From UBA6059 sp040222235 (lineage in GTDB: Bacteria; Bacteroidota; Bacteroidia; Cytophagales; Cyclobacteriaceae), in contig JAVKDO010000134.1 of NCBI GenBank assembly GCA_040222235.1, forward strand, positions 1 through 64,000: DNA of 64,000 nucleotides, written 5' to 3'. The notes under the pieces are model-generated. The model did not search any database. It saw only the letters and a program-made list of their open reading frames with translations, and had not been told where the DNA came from. The position numbers were made by a program, and so were the translations under genes. This document shows positions 17,574 to 25,772 of the stretch, in pieces (position 1 is the first letter of the stretch; every line of letters starts with the position of its first letter).

Positions 17574-18989
17574 CTAATTGGATTGGAATATATGTGAGAC
17601 GTTGCTCATACCAGTTTGAATAGTATTGGCGCTATTGCCTAGACCACTCTGCATGTGAAGTGAGAAATTATCAGTTCCAGTTTGCAGTTGCAAGCTCTCA
17701 TTGAAATGTCCCAGCTGAGTAGTAATGGCAGTATTGTCTTCACCAAACTGTAGTTGTGCAGCACAGTTGTCAGTTCCAAGTTGGAAGATACCAGCTACGT
17801 TAGTTCCCATTTGACCTTGGAGTGCAGTATTATCTGCGCCCATTTGAGCAATACCGGCCAAGTTATCGTCACCGAGTTGACCTTGTAGAGCGATGTTACC
17901 CTTGCCAACTTGCGCAATACCTGCGAGGTTATCATTACCAAGCTGCAGCTGAGCTGCAAGATTGTAATCATCCTCTCCGCTTCCGGTACCTACCTGTAGT
18001 ATATAAGCGTCGTTTTCATCACCTAGCTGGATTTGCAATGCTTTGCTATAATCACCAGACTGGTTAGTTCTTGCAAGGTTGGCTTCTCCTTTTTGAATTT
18101 CAACCGCGCGGTTAAGGTCGCCCACTTGCTTAATTTGAGCATCATTGAAATCACCTTCCTGATAGATTACGCCTATATTTTCATCACCATCTTGGAATAT
18201 ACCAGGGTCACCAGAGTAACTTGGGTTAAATCCCGCCTTGTTACTTTCACCATCCTGCACAATGACTGCCTTGTTTTCATCTCCTCCTGCAGCTACTTCC
18301 GCTGTGGCGATGTTGTAATTGCCGTTCTGGTCAACCAAAAACTCATTGAGATTACCATTGACGGTTCTTAGATATGAGTAGTTTTCATTGCCTTCTTGTT
18401 CGACATTTGAAACGTTCTCATCACCAGCAAGTTTTACCATACTGTAGTTGCTATTACCTTTCTGCAGCTGTCTTGAAAAGTTGTCTGAGTTGTACGCGTA
18501 GGCTTCAGCATAATTACTCTTGCCCTCTTGATCCTGGCCAAAATCATTGCGATCCTTCCTTTGACTGATCAAGGCATGGTTACCTGTACCTCTTTGAGTT
18601 TGGCTTGCTCTATTGAAGGTGGGGTATGGTAGACCCCAAGCAGTGTACTCGTCCTGATAGATAAATGCTTCATTGAATGAGGTGAAAAAGCCAGTTTGAT
18701 CTTGAGAGGACCAGTTAGACTCACCCTTCTGACTGGAGAGTGCGTAGTTTCCCATAGAGATCATACTACCCTGTCGCTGAGTGGCACTATTTGATACACC
18801 TGTCTGATAGATGTATGCATCCTGTGACAATCCAGTTTGGACTTGTAGTCCTGTGTTGAGCGAACCATCTTGTGTTGTTAGCGCAAAATGATCAACTCCT
18901 GTTTGATTTACGTCGGAATCATTGCCATCCTGTCCATAACCAACAGAGGTTACCAGAAGGAACAAACCAATTAACAGTAGATTTTTCAT
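17574..18989 (-). CDS. Long curlin-repeat amyloid subunit (CsgA-like)
   Basis: 471 aa with a signal peptide (MKNLLLIGLFLLVTSVGYGQ). The mature protein is about twenty curlin repeats of roughly 22 residues with the strand-turn-strand pattern NxAxIxQxGxxN. Repeats near the C-terminus are almost identical (LGDDNLAGIAQMGADNTALQ and neighbours). E. coli CsgA is 151 aa with five repeats, so this subunit is about three times longer. One cysteine is present in GTDNCAAQLQ. It should be exported through the CsgG pore encoded upstream and assemble into extracellular amyloid fibres. A 278-bp gap with FNR-like sites precedes it, suggesting its own promoter. Confidence 0.88.
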   Translation of the reverse strand: MKNLLLIGLFLLVTSVGYGQDGNDSDVNQTGVDHFALTTQDGSLNTGLQVQTGLSQDAYIYQTGVSNSATQRQGSMISMGNYALSSQKGESNWSSQDQTGFFTSFNEAFIYQDEYTAWGLPYPTFNRASQTQRGTGNHALISQRKDRNDFGQDQEGKSNYAEAYAYNSDNFSRQLQKGNSNYSMVKLAGDENVSNVEQEGNENYSYLRTVNGNLNEFLVDQNGNYNIATAEVAAGGDENKAVIVQDGESNKAGFNPSYSGDPGIFQDGDENIGVIYQEGDFNDAQIKQVGDLNRAVEIQKGEANLARTNQSGDYSKALQIQLGDENDAYILQVGTGSGEDDYNLAAQLQLGNDNLAGIAQVGKGNIALQGQLGDDNLAGIAQMGADNTALQGQMGTNVAGIFQLGTDNCAAQLQFGEDNTAITTQLGHFNESLQLQTGTDNFSLHMQSGLGNSANTIQTGMSNVSHIFQSN

Positions 18990-19119
18990 GTTAATAGAAT
19001 TAATCGTTGAACATTTTTTGAAGTATCCTTTGACTATCGAGACTACTCTTTTTGGCCATTAGATACGTCATCAATGTACTTAGAGCATAAATGAAAAAGG
19101 GTCATTTTGCTGTTCGATG

Positions 19120-19160
19120 GATCAAGTGGCTTTTTGATATCTATCAACTCCTGAATTGAT
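19120..19160. promoter_or_regulatory. Candidate FNR-type operator upstream of the curlin gene
   Basis: TTGAT-ATCT-ATCAA at 19134-19147 is a perfect match to the FNR consensus TTGAT-N4-ATCAA. Further half-sites flank it: ATCAA at 19120-19124 and TTGAT at 19156-19160, so TATCAACTCCTGAATTGATA is also a dyad. The site lies about 145 bp upstream of the curlin ATG, between that gene and the FNR-like regulator gene. It is the only support for an operator; no promoter boxes were confidently placed. Confidence 0.55.
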
Positions 19161-19267
19161 AAAATGAATCGGCAGTATCACTTCACCCTTACATTGGGAT
19201 ATGAGTCTTTCTACTGTAGAGTGACGGTGCTTCAATGAGAGAAGATAACTGACGGCTCTTGGAGTCG

Positions 19268-19972
19268 CTACCCTGTTTGGCTAATCATGCTTAGCCTTTT
19301 TGGATCTAGGATGCTGATAAGATGATTAGACTCTTTGATGATCCCGTCAGACTTGAGCTCTTTGAAAACCCTCGATATACTCTCCTTCGATGTGCCAAGT
19401 ATTTCTGCTAAGTCGGTTTTATGTAGCGTAAGAAAAAATGGGTTAGACTCATAAATGGTCTCTTTCAAATAGATTAGAAGTCCAGCCAATCTGCCATGAA
19501 TATTTTTAGTTGAAAAGGAGTGCAATCTTTCAAGCATTTCTACCATATCCTTATTGATATAGTAGATCATTTCGGATGCGAAAGCTGTGTTTTCCGATAT
19601 CAACTTCTTGAAAATGGAAATATCTATCAGACAGGCTTCTGTTTCTGATAGGGCCTCTGAGGAGAAATGATAGACCCCCTTGCCATAGAGAGATTGTAAC
19701 CCTATGATGTCACCCTTCTTTTTGAGTAGGAGAGTGGTAGAGGACTGGGTGTCCTTCTTAAAAATTTTAACCAGTCCGGAGCGGATGCAGATGACACTAG
19801 AAGCAAATGAACCCTCCTTACATATACTTTCCCCGCGACTATACATCAGCTCTATGCGATGCGCGTCTAGTTGACAAGACTGGCGCTCAGTCAGCAGGTG
19901 ATCATGTACCTTTCTCAAGGTATACCCCGGGCATTGGTCGGTTACGCAACAGCAGCTACTTATCATTTCCAA
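19268..19972 (-). CDS. Crp/Fnr family transcription regulator, FNR-like
   Basis: 234 aa: cyclic-nucleotide-type sensor domain (about 40-150) and HTH_Crp domain (about 155-225). The recognition helix reads TSKESISRVF with E197, S200 and R201 in the places where E. coli FNR has E209, S212 and R213, predicting TTGAT half-sites. Cysteines C7, C8, C9 and C14 lie at the N-terminus, and C114 in ALSETEACLI aligns by eye with FNR C122, so an oxygen- or NO-sensing iron-sulfur cluster is plausible. The spacing of the N-terminal cysteines is not the exact FNR pattern. ATG 19972 overlaps the end of the propeller gene by 10 bp; ATG 19966 is an alternative. Confidence 0.85.
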   Translation of the reverse strand: MEMISSCCCVTDQCPGYTLRKVHDHLLTERQSCQLDAHRIELMYSRGESICKEGSFASSVICIRSGLVKIFKKDTQSSTTLLLKKKGDIIGLQSLYGKGVYHFSSEALSETEACLIDISIFKKLISENTAFASEMIYYINKDMVEMLERLHSFSTKNIHGRLAGLLIYLKETIYESNPFFLTLHKTDLAEILGTSKESISRVFKELKSDGIIKESNHLISILDPKRLSMISQTG

Positions 19973-21453
19973 TTGGGCATATCTGCATTCTCGAAGAGGA
20001 TCCGTCTATCCCTGCCATCCACTCCCATTACCATAATCGTCGGGCTGCCACTACCATCGTTGAGTACGTTGGTAAATATTATTTCTGACCCGAAAGGCGA
20101 GAAGCGTGGTTTTAGATCGTTCGTACCCGAAGGTTTATTGTTGGATACATTGGTCGAAACCCCAGTTCTAATGTTGAGAAGAAAGATATCGGCATCAAGC
20201 TGTCGGCCTTCTTCCGACTCAAATCCGGAGACGTCCCGCGTATACATGACTTGCCTGCCATCAATCGAAAAAGTGGGATTCTCAACGATTCCTGGTAAGT
20301 CATCCAAGATCTGTTCCACATCTGTTCCATCAGCATTCATAAGATAGAGCTCTCCAGCGCTCTTAGATACACCAACAGTTTGTACTACGATTTTATCCGT
20401 GGTTTGTGAGTAGTCGCTGTTGCCAAAGTTCATATCTGAAGGGGCATTAGCAATGGTCTTGAGATTGGCACCATGTCTGTCTATGCTGTACAATTGGTTG
20501 TAGTGACTGTAGATAAAGCCACCATTATCTGGCCACCAGCAAAACTCAGAACCGTCGCTATGAAAGCCTGCTATAGGAACGGAGGTTACTTTTTTAGGAT
20601 TTTGGCCTCTGTAGTCCATAATAAAAACATGGTAGTCTAGGTCCTGATTGGCGCTGTAGGCAATTTCCTTTCGGTCAGTGCTAAACATTGGACTCAAGCT
20701 ATTGTATGGTGTGCGGGTGATTTGGATTTTCTGTGTTGAGCTATCATTGGAGGAGTGCACCTGATAGTTGCCATCAATGTTGGAAGTGAACACAAAGCGA
20801 TTGTCGGGAAAGTCGAGGACGGTAAAGTTCCATAGACTGCTTTTGGCCTCACCACCGCTAAGTGATCTGGTGGTGACTTGCCAGAAGTAAGTGGTCTCAT
20901 ACCTTAGACCCAGCACCTCCGCTACCGTGTCAGGGCTGTCAACCAATGAGAATACGGCAGTGTCTACGTTTGACTCATAAATGTGAAGATCGTAAATGAG
21001 ACTGTCGTTTAATAGCGGTGTTGTATTCCAAGTCAAGGACAGGTTTCTCGGCTGCTGGTTAGCACCTGTTGCTGGTACCGGATTGTAGGCTGCCTCAGGC
21101 ACAGCAGTTGTTCTGTCCATACGGATAGTGACCTCCGTGGACACTTGTCTGGCGATGCTGGCATTGACAAAAGCCCTGGCATAACCAATGAGCTGGGCGT
21201 TAAAAGCATATTCCCCTACGACTATTTCGTTGATGGAAAAGCGACCCAGACTATCGGAGAAAACCACACTGGAGCTTGGGTTAGTATTGATTTCAACGTT
21301 CGCGAGCGGTTGGTCATCAAAGCTATCAATTACAGTTCCTGAAAGGGAGCCATATTCCCGAATAAGAATTTTGTCTTCGGTGCAAGCATTGAGTAGAAAT
21401 GAGACCGAGAACAACAAAATCAATTTTATGAGTTGGGTGCGCAATAGATCCAT
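19963..21453 (-). CDS. Curli-cluster lipoprotein with carboxypeptidase-regulatory, Fn3-like and beta-propeller domains
   Basis: 496 aa from ATG 21453; the frame is open 72 bp further, but that runs into csgG and MDLLRTQLIKLILLFSVSFL gives a proper lipoprotein signal with lipobox LNAC. Domains in order: a CarboxypepD_reg-like beta sandwich (LSGTVIDSFDDQPLANVEI), an Fn3-like segment (ATGANQQPRNLSLTWN ... TYFWQVTTRS), and a WD40/TolB-type propeller with repeats such as MFSTDRKEIAYSANQDLDYH and FSIDGRQVMYTRD. It starts 11 bp after csgG and overlaps the FNR-like gene, so it belongs to the curli operon. A role as surface or periplasmic accessory for fibre attachment is inference. Confidence 0.75.
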   Translation of the reverse strand: MDLLRTQLIKLILLFSVSFLLNACTEDKILIREYGSLSGTVIDSFDDQPLANVEINTNPSSSVVFSDSLGRFSINEIVVGEYAFNAQLIGYARAFVNASIARQVSTEVTIRMDRTTAVPEAAYNPVPATGANQQPRNLSLTWNTTPLLNDSLIYDLHIYESNVDTAVFSLVDSPDTVAEVLGLRYETTYFWQVTTRSLSGGEAKSSLWNFTVLDFPDNRFVFTSNIDGNYQVHSSNDSSTQKIQITRTPYNSLSPMFSTDRKEIAYSANQDLDYHVFIMDYRGQNPKKVTSVPIAGFHSDGSEFCWWPDNGGFIYSHYNQLYSIDRHGANLKTIANAPSDMNFGNSDYSQTTDKIVVQTVGVSKSAGELYLMNADGTDVEQILDDLPGIVENPTFSIDGRQVMYTRDVSGFESEEGRQLDADIFLLNIRTGVSTNVSNNKPSGTNDLKPRFSPFGSEIIFTNVLNDGSGSPTIMVMGVDGRDRRILFENADMPNWK

Positions 21454-21464
21454 GGTCGTATCAT

Positions 21465-22859
21465 TTATTCTTTCTTGTTTCTGGCTCTTTGGAGATAGTA
21501 GTTGAGTCCAACTTTCCATTCCCATAGAGCATCATTGTAATTGCCTTGCTCTTGCCTATCCAGGTCATCTTTTAGACCATACCGATAGGTGGCTCCTGCC
21601 GTTAGGCCAAGGCGATCCTTTAGTAGATATTCATAACCAAGCTCCGCTACCGCAAAGGGATAAGTCTTGCTAAAAGTGGTCGCAGATTGCTCTCCATCAA
21701 GGTTGTTCTTGATCTCAAAAGCGCTTCCTAGCCCCAGCCTCAGATAGGGGGTAGATTGGAGTTTTGGAAACCAACGATAGTTGGCTGTGATTTCAGAAAG
21801 GAGAAGGTCTGCCTGATAGCTGTCTTGTGTGCCGACAGTACCGTAACCAACAGACAGGTTAAGTGCTATCGGACGATTGGAATACAGCTGTACGCTGGCA
21901 CCACCTCCCGGGAACAGCTTCGAACCCTCATAGTCTCCGGCATAGTACCAGCCACCGGCGTGAAGCCCGAGGGAGAGATTTGTGCGACGTGGCTCAGCAC
22001 TTGCACCAAATACATCAGTGATGACATTTTGCTTTTTCTCAGCTTGGTAAGTTGAGACCACCTCATGATTGAGATCCTCTGGATTCTTGAACTTCCACAG
22101 GCCATCAATGGCACCTTCGATAACGAGGCTGATGACCGCTTTTTCAATCGCTTCCCTGACGGCCATTTCGCTAGGTTCATTGTACGTAAAACCTGTTTCT
22201 GCTTCTAATAATCTCTGAAAGTCGACAAACTTGAAAATACCTACGTCCACTTGCTGGGACAAAATGGTCTTTGAGGTGTAGACCGTTTTGAGTATCCTGC
22301 CGTTACTCGTAGAAATCGCCCTGAGATAAATCGTAATGCGATCTACCCGATATTGTCCGGATGCTCCTGTACCAAAATATCTGGCCCCAGCACCACCGGT
22401 CATCAGGTTCGAATCAAATGAGATCACCCCGCCCTCCAACAGGATACCGCCAAATAATAGTGGAGGAATGAGCGGCTGGTTATCTTCGTTAGCCTCATAA
22501 CCACTCCTGCTTGATCGAATGATTTTTCGCTCGTTGAGGAGATTGTTGAGTCCCTCTCTTTCGATGGGAACAAACCAATTCGACTCCTCTAGTGCCCTGA
22601 GTAGGATAGACGTTGCTCCTTGAGTAACAGCTGTTGACCAGCTAGTACCTAATTCCGTATCCTTGTATTGCCCTGTTTGGTCTTTGAATTTGTAAACCGC
22701 TACCACGATTTGTTCTTCAGGTTCAGGCAAAGATCTAAGGGTCTTGTGTTGTAGTGATTCTGCACCCAACCTTGACTGTGAAGTGCGCATAGGTTGGTAG
22801 AAGTACTGGCTGCACCCTGTGAGGATCAGTGTGATGAGAATGATTTGGAGGGGCTTCAT
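21465..22859 (-). CDS. csgG: Curli secretion channel CsgG with C-terminal extension
   Basis: 464 aa outer-membrane lipoprotein (lipobox LTGC). Residues 1 to about 265 match E. coli CsgG closely, for example NNLLNERKIIRSSR, GGAGARYFGTGASGQYRVD, TSKTILSQQVDVGIFKF and RLLEAETGFTYNEP. The constriction loop that holds Y51, N55 and F56 in E. coli is one residue longer here and reads TELGTSWSTAV, with W74 replacing the phenylalanine. About 190 further residues resemble an outer-membrane barrel (LSVGYGTVGTQDSYQADLLL) ending in VGLNYYLQRARNKKE; E. coli CsgG is only 277 aa. The ATGA overlap with csgF couples translation. Confidence 0.95.
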   Translation of the reverse strand: MKPLQIILITLILTGCSQYFYQPMRTSQSRLGAESLQHKTLRSLPEPEEQIVVAVYKFKDQTGQYKDTELGTSWSTAVTQGATSILLRALEESNWFVPIEREGLNNLLNERKIIRSSRSGYEANEDNQPLIPPLLFGGILLEGGVISFDSNLMTGGAGARYFGTGASGQYRVDRITIYLRAISTSNGRILKTVYTSKTILSQQVDVGIFKFVDFQRLLEAETGFTYNEPSEMAVREAIEKAVISLVIEGAIDGLWKFKNPEDLNHEVVSTYQAEKKQNVITDVFGASAEPRRTNLSLGLHAGGWYYAGDYEGSKLFPGGGASVQLYSNRPIALNLSVGYGTVGTQDSYQADLLLSEITANYRWFPKLQSTPYLRLGLGSAFEIKNNLDGEQSATTFSKTYPFAVAELGYEYLLKDRLGLTAGATYRYGLKDDLDRQEQGNYNDALWEWKVGLNYYLQRARNKKE

Positions 22860-23281
22860 CAGTATGAGGGGACAGTTACGGTAGTAGTCGATCCCGTCAG
22901 CACGTCCAAAATGCCAATGTTGACTCCATCAATACCATTGATAATCTCAATCTGATAATTTCCGATTTCAAAAACACCTTCATTGAGTTCTCCATTTTCT
23001 CCGAACAGGTCGCTGATCAAGGACCTGCTCAACTGACTAAGTATCTGCCTGTTGAGATCATCTTGAAAATCTAACAAGGGATCAGAGTCGAAGAGCGATG
23101 CATTTGGGTCTTCGGAAAAATCGTTTTGAGCTTGTGCCTGACTTAGCAGCCAACTATAATTGAAGCTATCTCCTCCGAAAGCAGGATTGATTGGTTTGTA
23201 CTTCAAGTCCTGCGCTTGTAGTGGACTGGATACCAATAGAGCAAACAGAAAGACAGCTAGATTCTTTTTTAGATTCTTCAT
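22859..23281 (-). CDS. csgF: Curli assembly factor CsgF
   Basis: 140 aa from ATG 23281 with a signal peptide ending near LQAQ; the frame is open 45 bp upstream without adding signal features. The mature N-terminus NPAFGGDSFNYSWLLSQAQA matches the CsgF segment that inserts into the CsgG pore (NPNFGG ... LLNSAQAQ in E. coli). The C-terminal half is beta-rich and would present the nucleator at the surface. The stop overlaps the csgG start (ATGA), and csgE ends 10 bp upstream. Confidence 0.93.
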   Translation of the reverse strand: MKNLKKNLAVFLFALLVSSPLQAQDLKYKPINPAFGGDSFNYSWLLSQAQAQNDFSEDPNASLFDSDPLLDFQDDLNRQILSQLSRSLISDLFGENGELNEGVFEIGNYQIEIINGIDGVNIGILDVLTGSTTTVTVPSY

Positions 23282-23291
23282 GATTTTTGAT

Positions 23292-23858
23292 TCAATAAAT
23301 ACCTGTACCAGAGCGGTCGGCTCCATCCAGGTCGCTCATGATTTGGTGATAGTTAAGGATGTATTTTGCAGTAGTCGCCTGAGTGTAGGCCGCCAGCTCC
23401 TCCAGATAGGTGTTTCGAGGCTGGAGCACTGTTTTGAACACTTCCAGATCGTTTACCTTGATTTCTATAAATGTGGTATTAGTGCGGAACGGCCGCTCTG
23501 AAATGACGATAATGAAGCTACCTTCGATATCGGGCCAGTCAAAGCCAGAGACGAAGTAATCAAAGAAGTCATTGCCATGCTTCGAGATCATCGCATTGAC
23601 GATCAGCTCGCTTATCTCTAGATCATCTACATAGCTCGACTTCCTCAAGACCTCCTCTGTGGTTTCTGTAATGAGCCTGTTGAGATAAGCCGCAGTTTTT
23701 GTTTGGGTATTGCTGGAATCAGCGTCACTGCTACTGACCTGTGCAGAGCAAGGGAAGGTCGAAAAGAGAACAACTATGCCGAACATTAAAAGTCTCCCAA
23801 CTCTTAATGAAGTCCTGGGCGAGTGTTGAGGGCCTTCACTTGTAAAAGCGTGTGACAT
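23292..23858 (-). CDS. csgE: Curli specificity factor CsgE
   Basis: 188 aa; 164 aa if ATG 23786 is used, which still leaves a signal peptide ending at PCSAQ. The region ELIVNAMISKHGNDFFDYFV, the ERPF motif in IVISERPFRTNTTFIEI and VFKTVLQPRN match CsgE (SSIGHDFYRAF, INERPS, VIFQTFLFP in E. coli). CsgE caps the periplasmic face of CsgG and delivers curlin. It is the first gene of the csgEFG-propeller-FNR unit, 10 bp before csgF. Confidence 0.92.
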   Translation of the reverse strand: MSHAFTSEGPQHSPRTSLRVGRLLMFGIVVLFSTFPCSAQVSSSDADSSNTQTKTAAYLNRLITETTEEVLRKSSYVDDLEISELIVNAMISKHGNDFFDYFVSGFDWPDIEGSFIIVISERPFRTNTTFIEIKVNDLEVFKTVLQPRNTYLEELAAYTQATTAKYILNYHQIMSDLDGADRSGTGIY

Positions 23859-23955
23859 TTATCAATCCTCCTCTTGAGATTATTCCTAAATGCGAATGTC
23901 CGTTGGCACTTACTATAAACAAAGCACATCCATCATAAGAGGCACTTGATTATTG

Positions 23956-24012
23956 TCATGTCATGCGATATCGCACATTCCTTGGGAGGTTGGCGTGACA
24001 GCCAAGACATGA
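23956..24012. promoter_or_regulatory. Nested dyads upstream of csgE
   Basis: The 210-bp leader of csgE contains the perfect 12-bp palindrome TGCGATATCGCA (23964-23975), a hairpin TTGGC-GTGACA-GCCAA (23990-24005), and outer arms TCATGTC (23956-23962) and GACATGA (24006-24012). This nesting is unusual and is a candidate operator or bidirectional terminator between the amidohydrolase 3' end and csgE. No T-run follows on either strand. No regulator is assigned. Confidence 0.4.
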
Positions 24013-24068
24013 TCCAAAGGACTACCTTAGGAAAATTGAGGAGAGCTTTAGTCTAGCTCGTAGGAAGG

Positions 24069-25163
24069 TTATTCTGTCTCAAACAGACGCTCATCCAAGT
24101 CTGGTATCACTTTCAGTGCATTCTTGTAGTACAGCTTCTGTAGCACTGTATCAGGTAGGTCTAGCCCGTACATCTTCCAGTGGGCGTGACGTTTACGGTA
24201 GTAGTCGAAGTACTCATCTGTAGTCTCCAGTACCCTGAAATAAGTGTAGTACTCCTCCTTTTTGTAGGAGTCCTTACCGAAAAGCACCCTGTCCTGATAA
24301 TCAACCATCCATTGTCTGGCGAAGCGCGGCTGGCGACCCAGTTCTGCGAGTACTGCACCGATTTCAGTGTAAACATTCGGCATTTCGTCCATTAGTGCGC
24401 CTAGCTTGGCCAGGTCATTGCCATACCAACCGAGATGGGCGTTGATGAAGGTCGTATTGGGATGCTTGCGAAAAATATCATGCTGCTCGGCCATGATTTC
24501 CTCAAATGGAGGGTAATCCTCATGTGCGCGATAGCGCCCGGGCTTCTGCTTCAGCTCAAGCCAGCGCTCGTTATTCTTATCTTTGGGGTTCCAGAAAGAG
24601 GCTGGTTCGCCTGTATGGATGAGAACGGGGATGCCAAGTTCAGCACACTTTTCCCAGACGGGATCAATACGCGGATCATTGACCTGGATACGATTACCTT
24701 CATTGTCAGTATCGTTTAACCCGAATTCCTTGTAGACTTTCAGACCTCTGGCACCCAAATCATAACCGGTTTGGATTTGATCCAGTACGATCTCAGGCCA
24801 TCCCTCATCATCTACCAGCTCAAAGTTGATATTGACAAATAGGCTGAACCTGTCAGCGTAGTTTTCTTTGACATTGTCAAGGGACCATTCGAGTACCTTG
24901 CCGCGAAATCCGCTAAGGTTGACCATTACGCCCATGTTGAGGTCATCCATCTCTGCTACTAGCTTATCCAGGTCCTGGATCGGCATGATCCATTGATGAT
25001 TATGCACATCCACGAAGGGATACTTGGCCCGAGTAACAGGATTTTCGGGTACGACGAGTGTAGAGACTGGCTCGTACTCCTCCACATCCATTACATTGAG
25101 ACGATACTGAATCAAACCAATGATGTAGTACACCAGTCCTAAGAAGACCAGTGTACCAATCAT
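24069..25163 (-). CDS. Membrane-anchored amidohydrolase (Amidohydro_2 family)
   Basis: 364 aa from ATG 25163; the frame is open to 25235 but that overlaps DUF2911, and TTG 25190 is also possible. One N-terminal membrane helix (IGTLVFLGLVYYIIGL) anchors a TIM-barrel hydrolase. Metal-site motifs are VDVHNHQW (HxH, H54 and H56), LKVYKEFG, VLIHTGEP, INAHLGWY and LFGKDSY, covering the expected His and Asp ligands. The substrate is unknown; relatives include 2-amino-3-carboxymuconate-semialdehyde decarboxylase-type enzymes. It lies behind M81 and DUF2911 genes in one operon. A decayed copy of its 3' end lies at 16761-16940, across the curli cluster. Confidence 0.85.
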   Translation of the reverse strand: MIGTLVFLGLVYYIIGLIQYRLNVMDVEEYEPVSTLVVPENPVTRAKYPFVDVHNHQWIMPIQDLDKLVAEMDDLNMGVMVNLSGFRGKVLEWSLDNVKENYADRFSLFVNINFELVDDEGWPEIVLDQIQTGYDLGARGLKVYKEFGLNDTDNEGNRIQVNDPRIDPVWEKCAELGIPVLIHTGEPASFWNPKDKNNERWLELKQKPGRYRAHEDYPPFEEIMAEQHDIFRKHPNTTFINAHLGWYGNDLAKLGALMDEMPNVYTEIGAVLAELGRQPRFARQWMVDYQDRVLFGKDSYKKEEYYTYFRVLETTDEYFDYYRKRHAHWKMYGLDLPDTVLQKLYYKNALKVIPDLDERLFETE

Positions 25164-25192
25164 AATGCCGAGTGCCTTAAGTACTCGCAATA

Positions 25193-25741
25193 CTATTGGG
25201 CGGCTACAGGTACGACCACCTTGGTATTGTCCCAAGAGAACTCTAATCCCATGCCAGCTCCTGCGGTCATTAGTTGAATGGTAAATTGCTCTACCTCATC
25301 ACCACTTTGACTTGTTGGAGCATCTATGCTCACCACATCCATCTCTTTATTCGGATCGAAATAGCCGAATTCACCGAGCTCTGAGTTTAGTGTGATTTTC
25401 CAGCTGTCAGCATCCGGTACGGCATACATTCTATACCGACCAGCATCGACGGCTTGTCCTCCGAAGGTGACCGGCTTGCTGAAAGTGATTTCCGTCGCAT
25501 CATTCGCACCCAATCTCCAATACTTGCCATGCGGTACGAGGGCATCATCGGCTTCATCACCAAATATTAAACGTCCCTTCTTGTAAGGGCGACAGTAACT
25601 CACCGAGACATCTAGTCCATTGGCTGATCCGCTTACTTCTTCTAGTGGGCTGTGTGACCGAGTGGTCAGCACCGAATAGGCCATGAAACCTACTACGATG
25701 ACAAAAAATGCCAAAAACCCTAAAAAAATCTTCTTCTTCAT
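25193..25741 (-). CDS. DUF2911 domain protein
   Basis: 182 aa with an N-terminal membrane helix or signal anchor (IFLGFLAFFVIVVGFMAYSV). The DUF2911 signature is clear: VSYCRPYKKGRLIFGDE, HGKYWRLGANDATEITFSKP, and GGQAVDAGRYRMYAVPD. The family is widespread in Bacteroidota, exported, and of unknown function. It lies between the M81 gene (31 bp upstream) and the amidohydrolase gene, probably co-transcribed with both. Confidence 0.88.
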   Translation of the reverse strand: MKKKIFLGFLAFFVIVVGFMAYSVLTTRSHSPLEEVSGSANGLDVSVSYCRPYKKGRLIFGDEADDALVPHGKYWRLGANDATEITFSKPVTFGGQAVDAGRYRMYAVPDADSWKITLNSELGEFGYFDPNKEMDVVSIDAPTSQSGDEVEQFTIQLMTAGAGMGLEFSWDNTKVVVPVAAQ

Positions 25742-25772
25742 GATAAGGATTATTATTTGTTGCTACCTAAAG

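Noticed and set aside
23946..23959. Second FNR site (TTGAT-TATT-GTCAT) upstream of csgE
   Set aside because: The right half matches ATCAA at only three of five positions, too weak to call.
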